In this document: positions 36,279-44,649 of the stretch, piece after piece
Layout of the letters: the number at the start of each line of letters is the position of its first letter
How positions within the stretch are numbered: the stretch's first letter is position 1
DNA from: Pseudooceanicola atlanticus
GTDB taxonomy: Bacteria > Pseudomonadota > Alphaproteobacteria > Rhodobacterales > Rhodobacteraceae
Length of the DNA stretch: 64,000 bases
Assembly: GCF_000768315.1 (NCBI RefSeq)
Contig: NZ_AQQX01000001.1
Span: 248,001-312,000, forward strand
Direction of reading: 5' to 3'
Position numbers and translations under genes: made by a program
The notes under the pieces: generated by a model
What the model was told of the DNA's origin: nothing
Database searches by the model: none
What the model saw: only the letters and a program-made list of their open reading frames with translations

Positions 36279-36353
36279 TTAGGCTGCCACCAATTTGGTC
36301 GTCAACACCCCAAGGGCTGCCTCAGGATGCTTCCTTCCAAACTGTTCCGACAC
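36279..36353 (-). CDS. Micro-ORF 2, 24 residues
   Basis: GTG start, GGAG 4 bp upstream, ending EAALGVLTTKLVAA. The amphipathic, alanine/leucine-rich tail does not look random. It overlaps micro-ORF 1 in the +1 frame. If the two are joined by a +1 shift, a 32-residue peptide results. No homologue is known to me. Confidence 0.3.
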   Translation of the reverse strand: MSEQFGRKHPEAALGVLTTKLVAA

Positions 36354-36378
36354 CTCTCTCCAATACCTCAATAGACAC
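36322..36378 (-). CDS. Micro-ORF 1, 18 residues
   Basis: MSIEVLERGVGTVWKEAS, GTG start with AAAGGAGGTG 6 bp upstream, the best ribosome site in the region. It lies downstream of the yhhQ-type transporter and upstream of a terminator. It could be a leader, a small protein, or the head of a frameshifted gene. Confidence 0.35.
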   Translation of the reverse strand: MSIEVLERGVGTVWKEAS

Positions 36379-36437
36379 TAGAGCACCTCCTTTCATCTGT
36401 TTCCGATGTCTTCAGGGTGCCATAGATTTCGCGTCTG

Positions 36438-36474
36438 TCAAAACTTTTCACGCAAGGTCTGGTGAAAGTTTTGA
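36438..36474 (-). repeat. Stem-loop at the end of the transporter gene
   Basis: TCAAAACTTTTCAC pairs with GTGAAAGTTTTGA across a 10-nt loop (one bulge). It spans the stop codon of the transporter gene (36448). It could be a weak terminator or an RNA-stability element. Confidence 0.5.
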
Positions 36475-37071
36475 AACAATTGCCCGAAAAGGTATCAAAG
36501 CGATCAGCGCCAGGCTCAGCTTGACCAGCCAGTCGGCGACGGCCAGCGACACCCAGAGCGGCACCATCGGGCCTGCGCCCAGCAGCGGCAGCGCCTCGTT
36601 CGCCCAGGATACGTCGTTGCCCGGCTCGATGAAGACAAGTGCTTGGGAAAACGCGATAAAGAAGAAGATCGCGGTGTCCAGCGACGACCCCACCAGGGTC
36701 GAGGCGAGCGGCGCTTTCCACCAGTTCCCCTCGCGCAGCCGGTCGAAGATCGCCACGTCGATCATCTGTGCCGTCAGGAAGGCCAGCCCCGACCCGATCG
36801 CGACGCGCCAGGTGACCAGGGGGCCGTATTCGCCCATGATCTGCGTGCCGATCAGCGAACAGGCGACGCCGACGAGAAAGCCAATGAAAACAACGCGCCG
36901 GGCCGGTCCGACGCCATAGACGCGGTTCATCACATCGGTGACGAGGAAGGCCAGCGGATAGGTGAACGCCCCCCAGGTCAGCCATTGGCCGAACAGGAAC
37001 TGGACGAGGATGTTGGAGGCCACGACGATGGCGGCCATGGCAAGAATGCCAGGAAGATAAGTGCGGGTCAT
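36448..37071 (-). CDS. yhhQ: Queuosine precursor transporter (YhhQ/DUF165)
   Basis: 207 residues, six hydrophobic helices, with the family segments LAFLVTDVMNRVYG and ARRVVFIGFLVG, and SSLDTAIFFFIAFS in the last third. It imports preQ0/preQ1 or queuine for tRNA modification. The ATG lies 7 bp after the A-rich tail of a preQ1-I-like aptamer, which supports the substrate. The ribosome site is poor (ACGG), and the aptamer pairing would cover it. Confidence 0.93.
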   Translation of the reverse strand: MTRTYLPGILAMAAIVVASNILVQFLFGQWLTWGAFTYPLAFLVTDVMNRVYGVGPARRVVFIGFLVGVACSLIGTQIMGEYGPLVTWRVAIGSGLAFLTAQMIDVAIFDRLREGNWWKAPLASTLVGSSLDTAIFFFIAFSQALVFIEPGNDVSWANEALPLLGAGPMVPLWVSLAVADWLVKLSLALIALIPFRAIVSKLSPDLA

Positions 37072-37078
37072 GATCTGT

Positions 37079-37110
37079 ACCGTTTTTTAGACAAGGTCGC
37101 GGAGACTTGT
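37079..37110 (-). promoter_or_regulatory. preQ1-I riboswitch candidate
   Basis: On the minus strand: ACAAG (37110-37106) pairs with CTTGT (37095-37091) as P1; the loop is TCTCCGCGAC, and the tail CTAAAAAACGG ends in CGG complementary to loop CCG, giving the H-type pseudoknot. The cytosine after CCG and the AAAAAA tail are as in class I preQ1 aptamers. It lies 8 bp from the ATG of the queuosine precursor transporter. Tail pairing would mask the ribosome site, so preQ1 would shut down translation. Confidence 0.75.
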
Positions 37111-37137
37111 GCCCCGATGGCCGGGGACCCGCGGCAC

Positions 37138-38001
37138 CTAACGGCTCTCGCCCAGTCTGGCAAGGGAAATCTCCAGCAGGGAGGTCGGCACGAAGCTGAA
37201 GAAATTGTTGTCCGACACCAGCGTCAGCCGGGTGTTGCCCGCCGCGTCCGTCCAGGCCGACAGCCCCTCGTAATTCAGGGTGGAGCCGGTGGGAGAGGTG
37301 TAGACGACCTCTCCCTCGTCCTCGGGATCGAAGATGTCGAAGCGGCGGATGCGGGCGAAGAAGGCGAAATCGAACTTCCGCTCCAGCAGGTAGAACGTGC
37401 CATCCGGGGCGAAATCCGCGCCGACGGGCAGGAAATCATCCCGGCGCGGAAGGTTGCGCAGGCGCGTCCACCGGGTGCCGTTATGCAACCAGATCGGGAA
37501 GGGGCGCGCCTTGTGGCCAGAGCGTTCGGGCAGGGTCAGGATGCGGCCGTCATCGGTCACGGCCACGGCCTCGTAGCGCGAATTCTCGTGAAGTTCATTG
37601 GGGTCCGGCGGAGCGGGCAGGCGGGTCGGAGAGCCCTCGGGCGGGACGATCCACACATTCTCGTCCCCTTCGAAGGACAGGATCATGCGGCCATCCGGGG
37701 CGATCGCGATCCCCTCGGAATCGACGGAGGCCGGGCGGATCGGTCCCTCAGGCCCGACCAAGTCTCCGGAGGAGGTGACGCGCGCACCGGTCAGCCGGCC
37801 CCCTTCGCGGATCAGGTCACCGCGGACCAGCAGGCCCCGGTCCGACACGGCCACGAAATGCAGTCCGTCTTCCGTGATCTCGACCCCAGACAGGCCGCCC
37901 ACGTCGTGCCCGTTCAGGGACAGACGCACCGGCTCCTGGGCCGAGGCGCCTGTCGGGCCAAGGGCCAGGAGCGCTGCGATAAGCGCGGATTTCAGTGTCA
38001 A
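37138..38001 (-). CDS. Exported esterase-like/phytase-like beta-propeller protein
   Basis: 287 residues with a signal peptide (about 1-22, ending GASAQ). Segments GGLSGVEITEDGLHFVAVSDRG and SVDSEGIAIAPDGRMILSFEGDENVW, repeated as blade-like motifs, match the family called esterase-like activity of phytase. It is periplasmic. Substrate not evident. It precedes the riboswitch-controlled transporter on the same strand and could be cotranscribed upstream of it. Homologues are common in roseobacters. Confidence 0.82.
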   Translation of the reverse strand: MTLKSALIAALLALGPTGASAQEPVRLSLNGHDVGGLSGVEITEDGLHFVAVSDRGLLVRGDLIREGGRLTGARVTSSGDLVGPEGPIRPASVDSEGIAIAPDGRMILSFEGDENVWIVPPEGSPTRLPAPPDPNELHENSRYEAVAVTDDGRILTLPERSGHKARPFPIWLHNGTRWTRLRNLPRRDDFLPVGADFAPDGTFYLLERKFDFAFFARIRRFDIFDPEDEGEVVYTSPTGSTLNYEGLSAWTDAAGNTRLTLVSDNNFFSFVPTSLLEISLARLGESR

Positions 38002-38002
38002 A

Positions 38003-38908
38003 TCAGTTGCTTTGCAGGACGTTCACGCATTGGCCGGGCAGGTCGGCCATGGTCAGTTCGCGGCGCGGCTTGGGCTTGGGCGCGTTCGGATCGGGCGGCG
38101 GCGGGTTCAGGATATCACGCACCCAACGGTCCGCATCGGCGCAGCCATCCCCGGCCGGGGGCGGCGCCTGGTTCACGCAGCCCCGCGCGCCCTTGGGGCA
38201 GGAGAGGCGAACGTGGAAATGGTAGTGATGGCCCCACCAGGGCCGGATCTTGCGCAGCCAGCTGCGGTCACCCTTCTCGTCGTTGCACATCTGCACCTTG
38301 GCGCCGGGGAAGACGAAGATCCGGGCGACGCGCGGGTCGGAGGCCGCAGCCTTCAGCAGTTCATGATGCTGACGCGTCCACTTGTCGTTGGTGTAGGCGC
38401 CGTTCGCCCGACGCAGCGAAACGGAGGAGATGTTCTCTCGTTCGCTGCGCGACAGGGACAGGGATTTCGGGGCAAGCATCCAGATATCGGCATCCAGCCC
38501 GCTCTGATGCGACCGGTGGCCCGAGGTCATCGGCCCGCCCTTGGGCTGCGACATGTCCCCGACATAGAGCCCTTTCCATCCCGGAAGAGCGGCGGCCTTG
38601 CGGCTGAGGTCCTGAACGAAATCAACGGTTTCCGGATGCGCCCAATTGCGGTTGCGCGACAGGCGCATCGCCTGCCAGGTCGGCCCGGTTTCGGCCAGTT
38701 GGACCGATCCGTCGGCACAGCCCTTGGCATAGCCGCCGAACGGCTGCGGGCGGTTGCTGGTGCCTCGTTGCTGGGCGCCGAACAGCTGCCGAGCTTCCTT
38801 GCCGCGCATCGACGCGGGGATTTCCTGCTTGGACGACACCTGAACATCGTCCCCGCCGCAAGCGGCCAGGAGACAGGTGATCAGGAGGGCTGGGACGAAG
38901 CGGACCAT
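38003..38908 (-). CDS. mepA: Penicillin-insensitive murein endopeptidase, lipoprotein
   Basis: 301 residues. A lipobox LLAAC with Cys17 makes it an outer-membrane or periplasmic lipoprotein, unlike E. coli MepA. Metal-site motifs: MTSGHRSHQSGLDADIWM and WWGHHYHFHVRLSC. It cleaves D-Ala-meso-DAP crosslinks in peptidoglycan. The start overlaps the end of the upstream MFS gene by 28 bp, so the two form an operon. The C-terminus has a proline-rich extension. Confidence 0.92.
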   Translation of the reverse strand: MVRFVPALLITCLLAACGGDDVQVSSKQEIPASMRGKEARQLFGAQQRGTSNRPQPFGGYAKGCADGSVQLAETGPTWQAMRLSRNRNWAHPETVDFVQDLSRKAAALPGWKGLYVGDMSQPKGGPMTSGHRSHQSGLDADIWMLAPKSLSLSRSERENISSVSLRRANGAYTNDKWTRQHHELLKAAASDPRVARIFVFPGAKVQMCNDEKGDRSWLRKIRPWWGHHYHFHVRLSCPKGARGCVNQAPPPAGDGCADADRWVRDILNPPPPDPNAPKPKPRRELTMADLPGQCVNVLQSN

Positions 38909-40233
38909 TCTGTGCTGTCTCCTTCCGGTTTGACCCATCGTAGCAGGATCAGGCCGATGAGGAAGAGCAAGATCAGCGGCGATACTCCGATCTGCTGGCT
39001 TCCGCTGATTGCGGTCGCGATGCCGATCATGGTCGGCGCCAGGAAGGACGTCGCCTTGCCCGCAAGGGCATAGAGCCCGAACGCCTCGGTCATCCGGTCG
39101 GGGTTGGCCTGACGGACCATCATCGTGCGGCTGGCCGCCTGGATGACACCGCCTGCCGCGCCGATCACGGCGCCGAACAGGAAGAAGACGATATCGGGCA
39201 GCGACGAGTCGGCCGCCACCGGGATGCCGTAGACCGACGTGCGCGACACGAACACGATGGAAATCGCGACGAAGCCCAGCAGCAGGATGCAGACGGTGAT
39301 GACCGGTTTGGGGCCGAATTTCTCGTCCGCGCGGCCGCCGATCACGGCAAAGATCGCGCCGGCGATGATCGCCACGATGCCGAAGACGCCGATATTGACC
39401 ACCGACCAGCCCAGCACGCCCGAGGCATAGATGCCGCCGAACACATACATGCCGTTCAGCGCGTCGCGGTAGAACATCGACGAGGTGAGATAGGCGAAAA
39501 GCGACTTGGTTTTCGGCAGGTTGCGCACCGTCGCGGCCAGGCCCGTCAGGGCCGCCCGCACCGCGCCATTGGGCGGCCGCGACGGTTTGGGATCGCGCAC
39601 GAAAAGGAAGAAGGGGATCATGAAGACCGCGAACCACAACGCGGTCAACGGCCCGACAAATCGGGTGCCCTCGCGCTGCGCGGGGTCCAGCCCGAGAATC
39701 GGTTCGATGCCGATCAGCGTGGTTCCGGTTTCGGCGTTTTCGGCAAAGAGCGTCAGCATCATCACCAGTGCGACCAGCCCGCCCAGGTATCCGAAGGCCC
39801 AACCGTTGCCGGAGATGCGGCCGATTTCTTCCTTGGGCCCCAGATCGGGGAGCATCGAATTGGTGAAGATCGTCGCGAACTCCATCCCGATCATGCCGAT
39901 CCCGAAGAAAAACAACGTGGTGTAGAGGTTGAAGCTATCCGGCGCGGCGAACCACAACATGCCGGAGCCGACGACGTAGAACACCGAGAAGAGCCAGATC
40001 CAGCGCAGCCGGTTGCCCGACACGTCCGAGATCGCCCCGAGCACCGGGGCGAGGATCGCGATGACGAAGCCGGTCAGCCCGATGCCGAAGCCCCAGGCCG
40101 ATTGGGCGCGGGCGCCGTCGCCCATCAACTCCTTGACGTAAGGGGCAAAAATGAAGGTGATGAGAAGGGTGTTATAGGGCTGGCTGGCCCAGTCGAAGAA
40201 AAACCAACCCCAGATACGCTTGCGCAATTCCAT
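38881..40233 (-). CDS. MFS transporter, UMF1/Atg22-like
   Basis: 450 residues, 12 helices. The N-terminal WGWFFFDWASQPYNTLLITFIFAPY is the signature of the UMF1/Atg22 family (Vacuole effluxer Atg22 like). SRTMMVRQANPDRMTEAFGLYALAGKA marks the second half. Substrate unknown. First gene of an operon with mepA; the start is divergent from the thioesterase-like gene's end only by 80 bp of spacer. Confidence 0.9.
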   Translation of the reverse strand: MELRKRIWGWFFFDWASQPYNTLLITFIFAPYVKELMGDGARAQSAWGFGIGLTGFVIAILAPVLGAISDVSGNRLRWIWLFSVFYVVGSGMLWFAAPDSFNLYTTLFFFGIGMIGMEFATIFTNSMLPDLGPKEEIGRISGNGWAFGYLGGLVALVMMLTLFAENAETGTTLIGIEPILGLDPAQREGTRFVGPLTALWFAVFMIPFFLFVRDPKPSRPPNGAVRAALTGLAATVRNLPKTKSLFAYLTSSMFYRDALNGMYVFGGIYASGVLGWSVVNIGVFGIVAIIAGAIFAVIGGRADEKFGPKPVITVCILLLGFVAISIVFVSRTSVYGIPVAADSSLPDIVFFLFGAVIGAAGGVIQAASRTMMVRQANPDRMTEAFGLYALAGKATSFLAPTMIGIATAISGSQQIGVSPLILLFLIGLILLRWVKPEGDSTEWSASSQPS

Positions 40234-40314
40234 GTCCCATCCCCTGTTTCGCAGGGATATGAGCCGGAATGCCCCATCAGGGCAAGAAAATCCTTTGTAA
40301 CAGCGGGGATGAGG

Positions 40315-40851
40315 TCAGATGCGCTCCGGTGGCCAGGGCCGCGTATCATCGGCGGCAAAAAGCGCGGCGACCCAATCGGGCAGGTCGCGGGGATCGTCGC
40401 CCGCGCCCAGCTCCTGCCGGACGGTGTCGGTGGGCACCATCTTGCCCTTGCCGACGATCGCGGTGCGGAAGATGCCGTGATTGGCGCAGGTGCCGTCCCG
40501 GGTCCACATGCTCTGTTCGATGTAGATGAAGCGGTCGTCCCAGCCCAGAAGTCGCGATTGCATCTCGATTTTCTCGAGGTTGGTCAGGCGCTTGCGATAC
40601 CGGACGATGCTGCCCGCCACGGTCAGCCCCCACTTGTTCCTGCGCAGCGCCCGGAACAGGCCGGCGCGCATGGCAAAGGGGATGCGGCCCAGGTCGAAGA
40701 TCGAGAGCGTCCGGCCGTTGTTCAGCTCGGACATCATGTCGAGGTCCCAGGGCCAGATCCGGTGATGCGAGACATGCACGTCCCAGGTGCCGAGGGCAGG
40801 GGCGTTGCGGTACTTGATCAGCTCTTTGGCCAGGCGGATGAAAGGATACAT
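40315..40851 (-). CDS. Acyl-CoA thioesterase (4HBT-like superfamily)
   Basis: 178 residues, hotdog fold of the 4HBT_2 type: SHHRIWPWDLDMMSELNNGRTLSIFDLGRIPFAMRAG is the core with the catalytic Asp, as in the THEM6/YbgC relatives. Hydrolysis of acyl-CoA is inferred from the family only. AGGAGG lies 6 bp before the ATG. Array R3 lies about 180 bp upstream, in the same direction as this gene. Confidence 0.85.
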   Translation of the reverse strand: MYPFIRLAKELIKYRNAPALGTWDVHVSHHRIWPWDLDMMSELNNGRTLSIFDLGRIPFAMRAGLFRALRRNKWGLTVAGSIVRYRKRLTNLEKIEMQSRLLGWDDRFIYIEQSMWTRDGTCANHGIFRTAIVGKGKMVPTDTVRQELGAGDDPRDLPDWVAALFAADDTRPWPPERI

Positions 40852-41154
40852 GGCGGGCCTCCTGTGGCGGAGATCGTGCAGGGTGACGGGGACGTCAACC
40901 AGGACCCTGCGTCAGATCCCCCGGGTCCCACGCTGCGGAAAGCGGGCTGCCGGTTAACGGGGCGGATGGGCGATGGTGCGGTTGCCGCCGGGTTCTGCAC
41001 CGGGCCTTGCCAGTCGGAATTTCGGGCATCTGTACCGCGTCGGTATCACGTCGGTATTGTGTCGGTGCCTGCGGTGCTTGGTCGGGGGCGCGGGGCTTGC
41101 TCTTTGAGCGTGCCGCTCTTACCTAAGGTTCGGCCAGATAGGAGACAGACCCAG
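40852..41154. other. Divergent region with array R3
   Basis: 303 bp between the minus-strand thioesterase gene and the plus-strand yggT. It holds the 11-bp array R3 (41035-41067) and a GC-rich stretch next to it. No clear -35/-10 was recognised on either side. Confidence 0.45.
41035..41067 (-). repeat. 11-bp tandem repeat array R3
   Basis: Three clear units on the minus strand: CACCGACACAA, TACCGACGTGA, TACCGACGCGG, then a degenerate TACAGATGCCC. It sits 87 bp before the yggT ATG and 184 bp before the thioesterase ATG, between divergent genes. Confidence 0.8.
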
Positions 41155-41442
41155 ATGCAATCGCTTTTCCAGATCCTGATGCTGATCCTCGACGTCGTCT
41201 GGTTCATCGTGATCGCTCATGTGATCATGTCCTGGCTGATCAATTTCCAGGTGCTCAACGTCCGTCAGCAACTGGTCGGCCAGATCTGGTATGGTCTGAA
41301 CCGCCTGCTCGAGCCGCTCTATGGCCCGATCCGCCGCCTGCTGCCGCCGATGGGCGGGCTGGACCTGGCGCCGCTGATCGTCCTGCTGGCCGTGCTGGCC
41401 CTGCGGATCGTGCTGCAGAACAACATCGCCGCCTTCTACTGA
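41155..41442 (+). CDS. YggT family membrane protein
   Basis: 95 residues, two to three hydrophobic helices (LILDVVWFIVIAHVIMSWLI and LAPLIVLLAVLALRIVLQN) with LLEPLYGPIRRLLPPMGGLD between them, the YggT signature. Linked to cell division or osmotic shock in other bacteria; role here not certain. AGGAGACA precedes the ATG. Monocistronic. Confidence 0.93.
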   Translation: MQSLFQILMLILDVVWFIVIAHVIMSWLINFQVLNVRQQLVGQIWYGLNRLLEPLYGPIRRLLPPMGGLDLAPLIVLLAVLALRIVLQNNIAAFY

Positions 41443-41562
41443 CCCGCCGTCTTCTGATCCGTCGCGACCGGACCCAATTGCGCGCTGCCGCGCATTCCCG
41501 GTCCTGATATCTGGATCGCGACGCGCTGTCCCGGCGAGGCGCCGGGTCGGGGCGTTGCGTCG

Positions 41563-41592
41563 TGAGTATTTTTGGCAAGATGAAGCAAGGGG
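41563..41592 (+). repeat. Conserved 3' intergenic element, copy E
   Basis: TGAGTATTTTTGGCAAGATG, then AAGCAAGGGG, in the direction of yggT, 120 bp after its stop. The hairpin before it is weak (GGCGAGGCGCC upstream). Same sub-family as A, D and F. Confidence 0.65.
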
Positions 41593-41696
41593 CACTGGAT
41601 GAGCTGTCTCTCTTGAAGAAACCCCCCAGATTTTGGTTTACTGCGTCTTAAGGGCCCCAGGGGCCAAATAAGAGCAGTTCAGGATCAGGAGGGGGC

Positions 41697-43739
41697 ATGA
41701 CCGATCCGTCATCCCTGTTGCGCGAGGTTTTCGGGTTCGACGATTTCCGTCCGGGCCAGGGCGAGATCGTGGAGGCCGTGACGGCGGGCCGTGACGTGCT
41801 GGCGATCATGCCGACGGGCGGGGGGAAGTCGCTGTGTTACCAGCTGCCCGCGTTGCTGCGGTCGGGGGTGACGGTGGTGATCTCTCCGCTCATTGCGCTG
41901 ATGCGGGACCAGGTCCGGGCCTTGCGCGCCGCGGGGGTGGAGGCCGGGGCGCTGACCTCGGGCAATACCGAGGAAGAGACGGATGCGGTCTGGAACGCGA
42001 TCCATGAAGGGCGGCTGAAGCTTTTGTACCTGGCGCCGGAGCGTTTGGCCGCGGGCGGGACGATGGACATGCTGGGCCGGATCGGCGTGTCTCTGATCGC
42101 CGTGGACGAGGCGCATTGCGTCAGCCAATGGGGCCATGATTTCCGCCCCGATTACCTGCGCATCGGCGAATTGCGGTCGATGCTGGACGTGCCGGTGGCG
42201 GCCTTTACCGCCACCGCCGATGCCGAGACGCGGGAAGAGATCATCGCGCGGCTGTTCCCGGGGCGGTCGCCAGAGCAATTCCTGCGCGGCTTCGACCGGC
42301 CCAATATCCACCTGGCCTTCGCCGCGAAGGATAGCCCGCGGCGCCAGATCATGGAGTTTGCTGCCGCGCGGAAGGGGCAGTCCGGGATCGTCTATTGCGG
42401 CACCCGCGCCAAGACCGAGACGCTGGCCCAGGCCCTGCGGGAGGCCGGTCATGCGGCGATCCATTACCATGGCGGGATGGAGGCCGATGCGCGGCGCGGG
42501 GCCGAGACCCGGTTTCAGCAGGAGGACGGCTTGATCGTGGTGGCGACGGTGGCCTTCGGGATGGGGGTCGACAAGCCCGATATCCGCTGGGTCGCCCATG
42601 CCGACCTGCCCAAGTCGATCGAGGCCTATTACCAGGAGATCGGCCGCGCCGGCCGCGACGGCGCCCCGGCCGAGACGCTGACGCTGTTCGGGCCGGATGA
42701 CATCCGCTTGCGCCGCTCGCAGATCGACGAGGGTTTGGCCCCGCCGGAGCGGCGCATGGCGGATCACGGCCGGCTGAATGCGCTTCTGGGCCTGGCGGAG
42801 GCGCTTGAATGTCGTCGGTCGACCCTGTTGCGCTATTTCGGTGAGAGCGAGATCAGCTGCGGCCGGTGTGATCTTTGCGACAAGCCGGCAGAGGTGTTCG
42901 ACGGGACCGAAGCCGTGCGCAAGGCGCTGTCGGCGATCCTGCGGACCGAGGAATGGTTCGGCGCGGGCCATCTGATCGACATCCTGACCGGCAACGAGAC
43001 CGAGAAGGTGCGGGCGCGGGGGCATGAGGGCCTGCCGACCTTCGGCGTGGGGCGGGATCTGAAACGGCCGGAATGGCAGGCCGTGTTCCGCCAGATGATG
43101 GGGCATGACCTGATCCGGCCCAATCCCGATCGCCACGGCGCCCTGACCATGACCGAACGCGCCCGCCCGATCCTGCGCGGTGAGGAGGCGATCACCCTGC
43201 GCAAGGACAGTATCGCGGCCTCGAAGGCGCGGCGCCCGGCGGTCAAGACGCTGGTCAACGAGGAGGACGAGCCGCTGCTGTCGGCGTTGAAGGCGAAGCG
43301 GCGCGAGCTGGCCGAGGCGCAGGGCGTGCCCGCCTATATCATCTTCAACGATCGCACCCTGATCGAGATGGCCGAGGCTCGTCCGACCGACCTGGACGGC
43401 ATGGCGCGGATCAGCGGGGTGGGCGCCAAGAAGCTGGACACCTACGGGGCGATCTTCCTGTCCGTGCTGACGGGCGAGACCGAGGAGATGCATCCCAAGC
43501 GGCGGCGCCTGGCGGGGCGCGAGGGGGGCGACCTGTATGATCGGTTGATGCAGGTGCAGGGCGATCTGCAGCGCGGGGCGGATGGGACGGAAAAGCCGCT
43601 ATCCTGTTCGTCATCGCTGATCTCGCGGGTGGTCGAGTTTCGGCCCAGGGACCAGGAGGGCATGGCCCGCATCCTCGGCGATCGGCGGGCGGACAGATTC
43701 GGCGCGGCCTTTCTGGACGCCATCGAGGCGACGGGCTAA
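41697..43739 (+). CDS. recQ: ATP-dependent DNA helicase RecQ
   Basis: 680 residues. Walker A MPTGGGKS (38-45), DEAH box in AVDEAHCVSQWGHDFRP, helicase motif VI EIGRAGRDG, a zinc-binding CRRSTLL...CGRCDLC set in the RecQ-Ct domain, and a C-terminal HRDC-type segment. It unwinds DNA forks in repair and recombination. AGGAGGGGG lies before the ATG. yaaA follows 9 bp later, probably cotranscribed. Confidence 0.96.
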   Translation: MTDPSSLLREVFGFDDFRPGQGEIVEAVTAGRDVLAIMPTGGGKSLCYQLPALLRSGVTVVISPLIALMRDQVRALRAAGVEAGALTSGNTEEETDAVWNAIHEGRLKLLYLAPERLAAGGTMDMLGRIGVSLIAVDEAHCVSQWGHDFRPDYLRIGELRSMLDVPVAAFTATADAETREEIIARLFPGRSPEQFLRGFDRPNIHLAFAAKDSPRRQIMEFAAARKGQSGIVYCGTRAKTETLAQALREAGHAAIHYHGGMEADARRGAETRFQQEDGLIVVATVAFGMGVDKPDIRWVAHADLPKSIEAYYQEIGRAGRDGAPAETLTLFGPDDIRLRRSQIDEGLAPPERRMADHGRLNALLGLAEALECRRSTLLRYFGESEISCGRCDLCDKPAEVFDGTEAVRKALSAILRTEEWFGAGHLIDILTGNETEKVRARGHEGLPTFGVGRDLKRPEWQAVFRQMMGHDLIRPNPDRHGALTMTERARPILRGEEAITLRKDSIAASKARRPAVKTLVNEEDEPLLSALKAKRRELAEAQGVPAYIIFNDRTLIEMAEARPTDLDGMARISGVGAKKLDTYGAIFLSVLTGETEEMHPKRRRLAGREGGDLYDRLMQVQGDLQRGADGTEKPLSCSSSLISRVVEFRPRDQEGMARILGDRRADRFGAAFLDAIEATG

Positions 43740-43748
43740 ATCCCCCTC

Positions 43749-44534
43749 ATGCTGATCGTGATCTCTCCTGCCAAGCGTCTGGATTGGGGGCAGCAAGCCG
43801 CCGACCTGACAGAGCCCGAATTCCTGACCGAGGCCAATGCGCTCGCCCGGACGATGCGCAACCGGACCTTGGGCGACATCCGCGACATGATGAGCCTGTC
43901 GGATGACCTGGCCCGTCTGAACCGCGACCGGTTCAAGGCCTTCGCGGCCGAACCGGACACGGAGGCGCTGCGCCCCGCCGCGCTGGCCTTTGCCGGGGAC
44001 ACCTACCAGGGGCTGGAGGCCGGAACGCTCGACCCCGACGAGATGGCCTGGGCGCAGGATCACCTGCGAATCCTTTCGGGGCTCTACGGGGTGTTGCGCC
44101 CGCTGGACGGGATCCAGCCCTACCGGTTGGAAATGGGCACGCGGCTGAAGACGCGGCGCGGCAAGTCGCTGTATGATTACTGGCGCGACCTTCCGGCGCA
44201 GGCGCTGAAAGCGCAGGCCGAGGCCGTGGGCACCGATACCCTGATAAATTGCGCGAGCCAGGAATATTTTGGTGCGGTCGACCTGGACCGTCTGGGCCTG
44301 CGGGTGATCACGCCGACCTTCCTGGACGAAAAGAACGGACAGGCCAAGGTCGTGTCGTTCTTTGCAAAACGCGCCCGCGGGGCGATGGCGCGCTTCGTGG
44401 TGACCCGCCGTCTGACCGATCCCGAGGGGCTGAAGGATTTCGACCTGGGCGGGTATCGCTATGCACCGGATCGGTCCGAAGAGGGCACACCGGTCTTCCT
44501 GCGCACGGCCGAGGCGGCTGCTGCTGCGGGCTAG
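43749..44534 (+). CDS. yaaA: Peroxide stress protein YaaA (DUF328)
   Basis: 261 residues. MLIVISPAKRLDW at the N-terminus, TYQGLEAGTLDPDEMAWAQDHLRILSGLYGVLRPLDGIQPYRLEMGT and NCASQEYF, then AKVVSFFAKRARGAMARF match the YaaA family, which lowers free iron and limits oxidative DNA damage. The ATG is 9 bp past the recQ stop. An inverted repeat ATTGCTGCG/CGCAGCAAT follows the gene. Confidence 0.95.
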   Translation: MLIVISPAKRLDWGQQAADLTEPEFLTEANALARTMRNRTLGDIRDMMSLSDDLARLNRDRFKAFAAEPDTEALRPAALAFAGDTYQGLEAGTLDPDEMAWAQDHLRILSGLYGVLRPLDGIQPYRLEMGTRLKTRRGKSLYDYWRDLPAQALKAQAEAVGTDTLINCASQEYFGAVDLDRLGLRVITPTFLDEKNGQAKVVSFFAKRARGAMARFVVTRRLTDPEGLKDFDLGGYRYAPDRSEEGTPVFLRTAEAAAAAG

Positions 44535-44569
44535 ATTGCTGCGCATGCGAGTGGCGGAAACGCAGCAAT
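44535..44569 (+). terminator. Inverted repeat after yaaA
   Basis: ATTGCTGCG (44535-44543) and CGCAGCAAT (44561-44569) with a 17-nt loop, directly after the stop codon. No T-run follows, so termination is uncertain. Confidence 0.4.
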
Positions 44570-44649
44570 ATTGCTCATTCGTGAATTCCGGTCTTCCTAG
44601 ATCGGGTCCCTGCCGGTAGAAGACGGAAAGACCCAAAACGGGGGCACGA

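Larger units (their letters stand above)
36007..36447 (-). other. Intergenic region, arfB upstream and yhhQ downstream
   Basis: 441 bp without a normal gene. From left: low-complexity CTGGTTCTGGCTCTGG near the arfB start, array R2 with an 8-bp hairpin at its edge, an intrinsic-type hairpin at 36227-36253, and two overlapping micro-ORFs behind a perfect Shine-Dalgarno (36279-36378). A stem-loop overlapping the end of the transporter gene lies at 36438-36474. Confidence 0.5.
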
